Positions 1 through 4,754 of a stretch of DNA of 7,015 nucleotides are shown piece by piece. Position numbers and translations under genes: made by a program. The notes beneath the pieces were generated by a model. The model was not told the DNA's origin. It saw only the letters and a program-made list of their open reading frames with translations, and searched no databases. Origin of the DNA: Candidatus Moranbacteria bacterium CG_4_8_14_3_um_filter_34_16 (lineage in GTDB: Bacteria > Patescibacteriota > Minisyncoccia > Moranbacterales > UBA2206); contig PFHO01000012.1 of assembly GCA_002782345.1 (NCBI GenBank), forward strand, positions 1-7,015, in the 5' to 3' direction. Within the stretch, counting starts at the first letter, position 1. Every line of letters starts with the position of its first letter.

Positions 1-27
1 ATGTTTAATAAATTCTATATTACCCAT
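1..27 (-). CDS. Start of a further downstream gene, cut by the window edge
   Basis: Only nine codons are visible (ATG at 27-25, reading MGNIEFIKH) before the sequence ends. The start is supported by a Shine-Dalgarno-like AAGAAGGA (38-32 region) four bases upstream of the ATG and by its position 11 bases after the stop of the C1q-like fibre gene, on the same strand, which matches the packing of the rest of the operon. Function cannot be judged from nine residues. In phages of this layout the next genes are often further tail-fibre, holin or lysin genes, but nothing here shows which. Confidence 0.5.
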
Positions 28-38
28 TTAATCCTTCT

Positions 39-620
39 TTAAGATGAACTTATTGCGCCAACTCTCAATACTCCTAACCAAGCATTATAAAGATTAAGAG
101 CAGAACCATAATTGTGACGAACTTTTATCTTTACAGTTTGTCCTGCTGTTAGTTTAACTGTAAAAGAAAATGGCATATAAGGATGGCTTGGATCAGATGA
201 GTTTGAATGATTATTGTAAAAAGAATCATCCACATATAATTTGATCATACGATATGTACCACCAGAAGAACCAGCAAAAATACCACAACCACCAAAGGTA
301 TAAATGCCCGTACTCGGAGCAGTAAAAACTCCAGATGCGTTTAATCCATCTGGGTCATAATCTTCATTATCCCAATTTATAGTTACATCAGTTGCATTCG
401 CTATACTCTGAGTAGCCTGTCGTCTTAAAATACAACCAATCATTTTACCTAATTGATCGCCTGAAACTGCGTTTGCACCAAGATGCCTGTTGACAATAAT
501 ATCATCACCAAGACCTCCACCATCATTCATAGCGGCATCATTAGTTCCCAATATATTCCATTTTGCGGCCGTTGGCTGTTCACCGAATACAACTGACCAC
601 GTTTGATAAGTTCCCGGCAT
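39..620 (-). CDS. Phage tail fibre/tip protein with C-terminal C1q/TNF-like domain
   Basis: A 193-aa protein with three visible parts. Residues 1-35 (TYQTWSVVFGEQPTAAKWN and following) match the style of phage fibre N-termini that attach to the tail. Residues 40-60 (IIVNRHLGANAVSGDQLG) are a short linker of the kind found before trimeric fibre heads. Residues about 62-189 look like a C1q/TNF-type jelly roll: a GVFTAPSTGIYTF motif at 97-109, alternating beta strands, a late Leu-rich strand, and LTAGQTVKIKV at 157-167. Such domains form trimers and often bind host-surface ligands. The start is well set: ATG overlaps the upstream TAA by one base (TAATG), with GGAGGGAG seven bases upstream. Two cysteines (63 and 112) lie in the head. 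A receptor-binding role is inferred from domain type and from its position late in the tail operon; no catalytic motif is seen. It could equally be an accessory decoration protein. Confidence 0.82.
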   Translation of the reverse strand: MPGTYQTWSVVFGEQPTAAKWNILGTNDAAMNDGGGLGDDIIVNRHLGANAVSGDQLGKMIGCILRRQATQSIANATDVTINWDNEDYDPDGLNASGVFTAPSTGIYTFGGCGIFAGSSGGTYRMIKLYVDDSFYNNHSNSSDPSHPYMPFSFTVKLTAGQTVKIKVRHNYGSALNLYNAWLGVLRVGAISSS

Positions 621-1045
621 TATTTAACTCCCTCCATTAAAAAACCATCTACATTAATTGATCCATTCACATTTGCATATTTACTCGGATGTTTTTGTAT
701 CCCCTCATAAATCCTTTCAACATCTGCCTTGCTCGGTGTGTTTCCTGTATGAAATAAAATACCTTCTTCTTGCTTTGCTATTTTTGAATTAGCCCCACAC
801 CAACACTCAAAACCATAAAAACCATCTAACCTTTTTCTCGAAGCCCTTAAATAAACTTTGCCTTCTTTATCCGCAACCTCTCTGATGGTTCCATCTTTAT
901 AAATCTGACCGATTAAACGTCCTTTACACTTTGAAGACATACACCGAACATTGCTCACAATTTCACCTGTAATAATTCCACCAAGTATTTTTGCAATACC
1001 CGGGTCCTGTTTTTTTACAAAATCTAACAATTGTGTATTATCCAT
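620..1045 (-). CDS. Hypothetical phage protein with split CX4C...CXC putative zinc-binding motif
   Basis: A 141-aa protein from the ATG at 1045. A TTG two codons upstream (1051) is also in frame but lies only one base from the AAGGAG ribosome binding site, whereas the ATG is seven bases away, so ATG is chosen. Cysteines 35 and 40 (RCMSSKC) and 81 and 83 (FECWCG) could form a four-cysteine zinc site. Between them lie strands around IGQIYKDGTI and the basic SRKRLDGFYGFEC segment, giving the look of a zinc beta-ribbon. The C-terminal 40 residues are mostly polar with no recognised domain. No signal peptide or membrane segment is visible. It starts 19 bases after the other cysteine-rich gene, and its stop overlaps the fibre ATG by one base, so it is expressed with the tail genes. 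I do not recognise a named family; the metal site is inferred from cysteine spacing only. It could be a structural tail component or a regulator. Confidence 0.75.
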   Translation of the reverse strand: MDNTQLLDFVKKQDPGIAKILGGIITGEIVSNVRCMSSKCKGRLIGQIYKDGTIREVADKEGKVYLRASRKRLDGFYGFECWCGANSKIAKQEEGILFHTGNTPSKADVERIYEGIQKHPSKYANVNGSINVDGFLMEGVK

Positions 1046-1052
1046 TATCAAT

Positions 1053-1058
1053 CTCCTT
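1053..1058 (-). promoter_or_regulatory. Ribosome binding site (AAGGAG-type) that decides the start at 1045
   Basis: The minus strand reads AAAGGAGATTGATAATG here. The AGGAG core is seven bases from the ATG at 1045 but only one base from the in-frame TTG at 1051, which makes the ATG the probable start. Confidence 0.7.
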
Positions 1059-1064
1059 TACTTA

Positions 1065-1322
1065 TTATATCACGAACCTTTTTCTCTTCCTCTTGAATTG
1101 ATCGGGTAGTTTATTATTACAGCGAATACAGTGATCTGAAAATCTATTCAACAAACCGCAATTCTGACAATTCTTGCATCGAGGGCAAATAATAGAGTAA
1201 TCCTCAAATTTATGCCCGCAAATATTACATCTTGATCGCGCGAATATTTTATCCCCAACGTTATCCACATTCTGTTTTTTTAGCGTATTCCCTTTGTAGT
1301 GTAAAGGCCTTCTACTTTCCAT
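1065..1322 (-). CDS. Small double zinc-ribbon protein
   Basis: An 85-aa protein with eight cysteines in four CXXC pairs: C32/C35 (CNIC), C46/C49 (CPRC), C52/C55 (CQNC) and C65/C68 (CIRC). This is the pattern of two consecutive zinc ribbons, with 10- and 9-residue loops between the paired knuckles. The N-terminus is basic (MESRRPLHYK) and the C-terminus is strongly basic (KRKRKRF), which would suit nucleic-acid contact or electrostatic docking, but neither is shown. The ATG lies 43 bases inside the end of the upstream gene in another frame. The start is credible because AGGAG sits 10 bases upstream and because the CXXC pattern is coherent. No family name can be assigned. Double zinc ribbons occur in host and phage proteins of many roles, so the fold call is fairly firm while the function is unknown. 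Its position among tail-tip genes is unusual. Confidence 0.78.
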   Translation of the reverse strand: MESRRPLHYKGNTLKKQNVDNVGDKIFARSRCNICGHKFEDYSIICPRCKNCQNCGLLNRFSDHCIRCNNKLPDQFKRKRKRFVI

Positions 1323-1780
1323 AATTTTATAACTCCTGCTGTTGCCAAATCATTTATACCTATGGGCATCTCGACAAATACCCAATTAATATCAACTGGA
1401 TCCGCTCCATATTGCTCTGCGTAATCCGCATTGTTCTTATTTATTAATGACGTTACATCCATTTTAAAATCAATAATCCTGTTTCCATCAGCTGTTAAAT
1501 CAACAGTTAATGGCCTAAAATAATCAGCCCTAAACTCTGATCCATCAGTCCTTACACTCCAACTATTATCAGTTACCACAATCCTGTTAATTTTTCTATC
1601 ACCTGCCGCAGAAGAAGCATCAAATTGAATCTTAAAATGCATAATCATATTCTCAAGAGTGATAGCATTCTTTGGCGGTACCAAATAAAAACCAACTAAA
1701 CTCGAACCTGATAATTCAAAATCCGCCAAGGTTCCGATTTTCATACTATATTTATATGGTTGTATTTTGTTTCCTATCAT
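1280..1780 (-). CDS. Hypothetical beta-rich tail-region protein (third of a tandem set)
   Basis: A 166-aa protein with no recognised named domain, predicted from its alternating hydrophobic pattern to be mostly beta strands. A strand ending in VP (34-35) is followed by a long hydrophobic strand (MIMHFKIQFD, 45-54), then a GNRII segment (99-103), a short L/V-T-S-L-I-N-K-N stretch, and a late strand WVFVEMPIG (133-141). The same order and spacing appear in the protein encoded at 2822-2283, where VP lies 66 residues before GNKIII, so the two are probably paralogues. The gene starts with an ATGA overlap with its upstream neighbour and has no clear Shine-Dalgarno of its own, suggesting coupling to upstream translation. 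No signal peptide, membrane span or enzyme motif is seen. A structural role in the tail tip or baseplate is inferred from position only. Confidence 0.78.
   Translation of the reverse strand: MIGNKIQPYKYSMKIGTLADFELSGSSLVGFYLVPPKNAITLENMIMHFKIQFDASSAAGDRKINRIVVTDNSWSVRTDGSEFRADYFRPLTVDLTADGNRIIDFKMDVTSLINKNNADYAEQYGADPVDINWVFVEMPIGINDLATAGVIKLWKVEGLYTTKGIR
1333..1337 (-). promoter_or_regulatory. Ribosome binding site for the double zinc-ribbon gene
   Basis: The minus strand carries GCAGGAGTT ending ten bases before the ATG at 1322, inside the coding region of the preceding gene. It supports a real 43-base gene overlap rather than a later internal start, since no other Met codon lies in the first part of the frame. 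Confidence 0.55.
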
Positions 1781-2286
1781 ATTTTTATATCGTAATCGTG
1801 TTTAACTAATTGTAATGTCGGTAACCCATAACTCACATATGATGCATTACCCCAATAAAGATGAACATAAATTTTATTATCCCAACCTGCATCTGTGGGC
1901 TGTGGTAAACTATTGGCCTGAACTTCAATATCAAATGGCGGTGCCTGATTAAACTCTACTCCTTGCGCCATCTCATCTTCCGTTAAAACTCCGTCTGCTG
2001 AAAACGATAAATACCAAGGAACTCGGGACCCCGGAGTATTCGGGCAATCAGGATCAGCTCCTGCATCAGTGTGAGGATCAAACCCTAATGTTATATTCTG
2101 TAATAATAATCTTCTGTTAAAAATAAGATGCTTCGGAACCTCAATTGCATATACCTCATAAGTCGCTCCCAATGGAGTAATGCAAGCAAATTTTCCTGAT
2201 CCTCCATATAAAAGAACTATATCAAAATCACGATCATCAAGATCAGTTTTTGGGTATCCTTTATCTTTTTGTCCTGTATCACTCAT
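1777..2286 (-). CDS. Hypothetical beta-rich tail-region protein (second of a tandem set)
   Basis: A 169-aa protein of unrecognised family. The N-terminal 20 residues are charged and probably flexible (MSDTGQKDKGYPKTDLDDRD). The remainder looks like a beta sandwich: strands around 22-28, 43-51 ending in VP, 58-70 (LLLQNITLGFD), 90-97, 118-124 and 138-146 (KIYVHLYWGNA). The VP-then-hydrophobic-strand pattern and a late aromatic strand resemble the two flanking proteins of almost equal length, though this member is the most divergent and lacks the clear GN(K/R)II motif. A Pro/Asp-rich loop at 71-90 is specific to it. ATGA overlaps exist at both ends (2286-2283 and 1780-1777), so the three genes form a coupled block. 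The ribosome binding site is a run of G (GGGGGTC) four bases before the ATG. A virion structural or carbohydrate-binding role is possible but not shown. Confidence 0.78.
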   Translation of the reverse strand: MSDTGQKDKGYPKTDLDDRDFDIVLLYGGSGKFACITPLGATYEVYAIEVPKHLIFNRRLLLQNITLGFDPHTDAGADPDCPNTPGSRVPWYLSFSADGVLTEDEMAQGVEFNQAPPFDIEVQANSLPQPTDAGWDNKIYVHLYWGNASYVSYGLPTLQLVKHDYDIKI

Positions 2287-2822
2287 TTGACCCCCAATAT
2301 AGCTGATCCCATAACAAACAATGCATCTAAATTATAACCTGCTCCATATGATACGGTCCGGTCAAACCCCAACATTAAAACAAAAGCATCCTCATTAAAA
2401 TATGTATCGCCATTTTTATACATTGCCTGTGTTAATTTCAATCCATCTATTATTATTTTATTCCCCGCGGTTGCCGAAATATAACTACTTGATCCAGTAA
2501 GTTTTAGATGATCAGAATCTACCTTAACTGAATCAAATGTTGCAACATCAAATGTATCTGCATTAAATCTTCCAATGCCAATTTTTAATCCCAATGTCGG
2601 TTGTCCTGTTGCCACAGTCAATATCAAATTTAAATAGCATTCTGCTAAATTCATATTACGAGGTACCGCTATCCGTAATTGATAATTTTGTGCCGGCGTT
2701 CCTGTGTCTGCGTCAAAAATATATAGATCACTCCTGAACCCCTCATTACCAATTGAATTAGCAAACACACTTGCCAAAAATGGAACTGATACCTCTCTTA
2801 ATTTTCTGTCGCTTTGACTCAT
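2283..2822 (-). CDS. Hypothetical beta-rich tail-region protein (first of a tandem set)
   Basis: A 179-aa protein directly after the hub gene. It shows a strand ending in VP (53-54), a hydrophobic strand (CYLNLILTV, 62-70), a GLKIGIGRF segment, GNKIIIDGLKLTQAMYKN (120-137) and a late strand AFVLMLGF (146-153). These match in order and spacing the elements of the protein at 1780-1280. The last 15 residues are small and hydrophobic (ALFVMGSAILGVK), too short to be a clear membrane span. The start ATG is five bases after the hub stop and has only a weak ribosome binding site, so translation is probably coupled. No enzyme motif is visible. By position, between the hub and the fibre-like gene, a tail-tip or baseplate structural role is the most likely, but this is an inference. 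No named family was recognised. Confidence 0.78.
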   Translation of the reverse strand: MSQSDRKLREVSVPFLASVFANSIGNEGFRSDLYIFDADTGTPAQNYQLRIAVPRNMNLAECYLNLILTVATGQPTLGLKIGIGRFNADTFDVATFDSVKVDSDHLKLTGSSSYISATAGNKIIIDGLKLTQAMYKNGDTYFNEDAFVLMLGFDRTVSYGAGYNLDALFVMGSAILGVK

Positions 2823-2827
2823 AATGA

Positions 2828-4384
2828 TTAAGGCGCAATCTGATCGCTCCCTCCTATTGTAGATATACCAATCCTGAAATATTTATTGATCGTTTTTTTT
2901 ACAACAGTCAAAACCTGCGTGAATTTGGCATCAACCATTTTTCCTACAATTTTTGTAATGTAATATGTATCTTTCTGATTCTCATCCGATACTCCCACAA
3001 GATCCCCTATTTGAAGCTGTGGCGCCCCTACAACCTCAATCTCTCTGTAATCGTTATAATCCTTATTATCAGTCACAACAATCGTTGCAAGTGAATTTCC
3101 TGTTGATTCGTCTGGTATAAATTCATTCTCTATAACTACTGGTCTTTCGTGGTAATCCTCAACACTATCATCATCTTGATATCTTGCATAAACCTGATGA
3201 GTAACCTTTGCCGGAGTAGCGAACAATTCCAATGTTGTAATATAAATCGGCGTAGTTGCATTATCATTTGCAAACGTCATCTTGCAACTGGTGGCAAATT
3301 TACTTATTGCTGATAATGAAATGTTTGCACTATATGCTTCCCCTGATCCATCCTTTTCTTTATTCGTTGTATAAAACGAAGTAGTTGCCGAAGTGATATA
3401 TACAGGATCATCAACCCCTGTAACAGGATCAGAAAAATCAGCCCAAATATTTATTGAACTATTTGCCGGAACCTGTATCGGTGTTTGAAGCTCCCAAAAC
3501 TTCTGATTGGCCAGAACCTCTCTGACATCTGCTTTGACTTCTACAACATTAATTAAATTATCTTCTGTGCTTGGCCTCCTGTCTAAAATATTTGACTTGT
3601 CAAAATGCCAAGAACTCGCAATATTGTTTGTCCAGTTTGTTCTATTAACAAAACGAATAATCCCATACTCATCCATATATATTCTGCCCAATTCTGCCTG
3701 CGCCAACTTCCTTAAATATGTCCCGAGCTTATCTCCCTTTTTAGCATAGAAAAAATCTACTATATTAAACCCTGAATCTAAAATGTATTGAGTTGGTCCT
3801 AATCCTGCTAATTGCAATAACTGGCCAATTATATAATCGGTCGTTTGATTTTGATAAATAACAGATTCATCCAAAGGATAGTTAAAAAGTTTCTGCATAA
3901 AATCTATACAATGGAATGTAACAGTTTTACCTTTCTCATCAATAGACGGCATCTTTTCTGTCAATCCAACGAATACCGGCACTGCTTCATTTCTGAACCC
4001 CGCATATAATCTGATTGGCCTCCAAGGCAATATGTGACTTCTGATATCTGAATGCGGATTATTTGGCGTAAACCAGTCATCGTGATTATCTAAAGTAACA
4101 TCTGCCATTGATAAAACTCCTCCTCCTAAATAAGGATCCTGCTCTCTTGTATATTCAAAACTGATAACTCTATTTGTATAATCAGTATAATTATATTTGT
4201 CCCACTCCTGAACGACATCACCTACACCTTTTATAATATCCGTTCCACCAATTGTTGAAGTCCCAATTGTAAAAAAAGTAATCCCCGAGGCGAATGTTTT
4301 TTGAAAGCTGATCAAACATCCCCAATAAAGTTTCCTGATTTTAGATCCGCAATCGGCTATGAATTGTGATGTTACCGTCTGCAT
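2828..4384 (-). CDS. Tail hub / Tal-like protein (gp27-like N-terminal fold)
   Basis: A 518-aa protein, probably the central hub at the distal end of the tail tube, below the tape measure. Residues about 71-145 read like the first domain of phage hub proteins: RVISFEYTREQDP, then ADVTLDNHDDWFTP (94-107), LPWRPIRLYAGF (119-130) and VFVGLTEKMPS. Residues 150-250 carry a second hub-like block: VTFHCIDFMQKL, then LGTYLRKLAQAELGRIYMD (220-238) and GIIRFVNR (241-248). A middle beta-rich region (about 290-420) seems to be an insertion. The end (453-494) shows the typical LQIGDLVGV and YYITKI strands. No peptidase or lysozyme motif is visible, so it looks like a structural hub without the lytic domain found in some Tal proteins. 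The motif IG-STIGG-D-I occurs near both ends (37-51 and 502-516). ATG follows AGGA by six bases, seven bases after the preceding stop. Confidence 0.8.
   Translation of the reverse strand: MQTVTSQFIADCGSKIRKLYWGCLISFQKTFASGITFFTIGTSTIGGTDIIKGVGDVVQEWDKYNYTDYTNRVISFEYTREQDPYLGGGVLSMADVTLDNHDDWFTPNNPHSDIRSHILPWRPIRLYAGFRNEAVPVFVGLTEKMPSIDEKGKTVTFHCIDFMQKLFNYPLDESVIYQNQTTDYIIGQLLQLAGLGPTQYILDSGFNIVDFFYAKKGDKLGTYLRKLAQAELGRIYMDEYGIIRFVNRTNWTNNIASSWHFDKSNILDRRPSTEDNLINVVEVKADVREVLANQKFWELQTPIQVPANSSINIWADFSDPVTGVDDPVYITSATTSFYTTNKEKDGSGEAYSANISLSAISKFATSCKMTFANDNATTPIYITTLELFATPAKVTHQVYARYQDDDSVEDYHERPVVIENEFIPDESTGNSLATIVVTDNKDYNDYREIEVVGAPQLQIGDLVGVSDENQKDTYYITKIVGKMVDAKFTQVLTVVKKTINKYFRIGISTIGGSDQIAP
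2837..2881 (-). repeat. C-terminal copy of the IG-STIGG-D-I motif in the hub protein
   Basis: Residues 502-516 of the hub (YFRIGISTIGGSDQI) repeat residues 37-51 (FFTIGTSTIGGTDII) with 10 of 15 identical positions. This copy is almost the very end of the protein, followed only by Ala-Pro and the stop. Confidence 0.75.
4232..4276 (-). repeat. N-terminal copy of the IG-STIGG-D-I motif in the hub protein
   Basis: Residues 37-51 of the hub (FFTIGTSTIGGTDII). It precedes the first recognisable hub domain, so the two copies flank the hub core. See the C-terminal copy at 2837-2881. Confidence 0.75.
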
Positions 4385-4391
4385 ATTATTC

Positions 4392-4754
4392 CTAACTTAT
4401 AGCATATTGCTCGTATAACTCGACCTCAATGCCATCAACAAAATTGCCATTATGCTTTATTTTTTTATTATCTATTTTCATATAAACTTGAACATAAACG
4501 TTGTAAGCCGGTATATTTAACCAATGCATATTCCCTGTTTCAAATTGCTCATCAAATTTATCTCTAATAGTTTGATAGTCTGCAACAGTAATTAACCCCC
4601 ACTTTAATCTCCAACCTCTGCGAGTGTTCACAAAATCAACCCTCAACGTTCCATCGAGCGACATAACCTCGTTTGCATTCGGCTTAACAATTTCTTCTAA
4701 TGCTAAATACTTTGGCATTAAAACACCACCTAAATATATCTCCATATCAGGCAT
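4392..4754 (-). CDS. Small distal tail protein following the tape measure
   Basis: A 120-aa protein starting at the ATG at 4754. An in-frame TTG at 4766 is less likely because it lies within the ribosome binding site itself (GGAGG at 4764-4760, five bases before the ATG). With the ATG the gene overlaps the tape-measure stop by eight bases. The central segment, SLDGTLRVDFVNTRRGWRL followed by KWGLITVADYQTIRD, has the pattern of small tail proteins I associate with tail modules of Gram-positive phages (LDGT-hydrophobic-VD, basic patch, W, then Y-L-R). The rest alternates as beta strands (WLNIPAYNVYVQVYMKI, IEVELYEQY). Position between tape measure and hub is where Dit-type distal tail proteins sit, but it is half the length of a classical Dit, so only a Dit-like location, not Dit identity, is claimed. 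No cysteines or membrane segments. Confidence 0.75.
   Translation of the reverse strand: MPDMEIYLGGVLMPKYLALEEIVKPNANEVMSLDGTLRVDFVNTRRGWRLKWGLITVADYQTIRDKFDEQFETGNMHWLNIPAYNVYVQVYMKIDNKKIKHNGNFVDGIEVELYEQYAIS

Noticed and set aside
1010..1016. In-phase A_AAA_AAA heptamer in the CX4C...CXC gene, with similar in-phase runs at 1275-1281 (zinc-ribbon gene), 2893-2900 (hub end) and a T7 run at 4271-4277 (hub start)
   Set aside because: In an AT-rich genome Lys-Lys and Phe-Phe codons give such runs often. For the three I followed (1275-1281, 2893-2900, 4271-4277) a -1 slip reaches a stop after a few to about 20 codons, and I saw no GC stem after any of the four. The run at 2893-2900 would only clip the last STIGG motif of the hub. 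Only the run at 6999-7005 has a long in-frame continuation and a hairpin.
1064..1072. Extended -10 promoter-like TGATATAAT on the minus strand
   Set aside because: Transcription would begin at the ribosome binding site of the next gene, leaving almost no leader, and no good -35 box is present about 17 bases upstream. It is more likely chance in AT-rich DNA at the end of the zinc-ribbon gene.
3507..3749. Plus-strand open frame of 80 codons inside the hub gene (also plus-strand frames at 4700-4939, 4967-5305, 5777-5965 and 6182-6415)
   Set aside because: Each lies fully or almost fully antisense to a well-supported tail gene, shows no domain or phage-like motif, and reads like the reverse of the real protein code.
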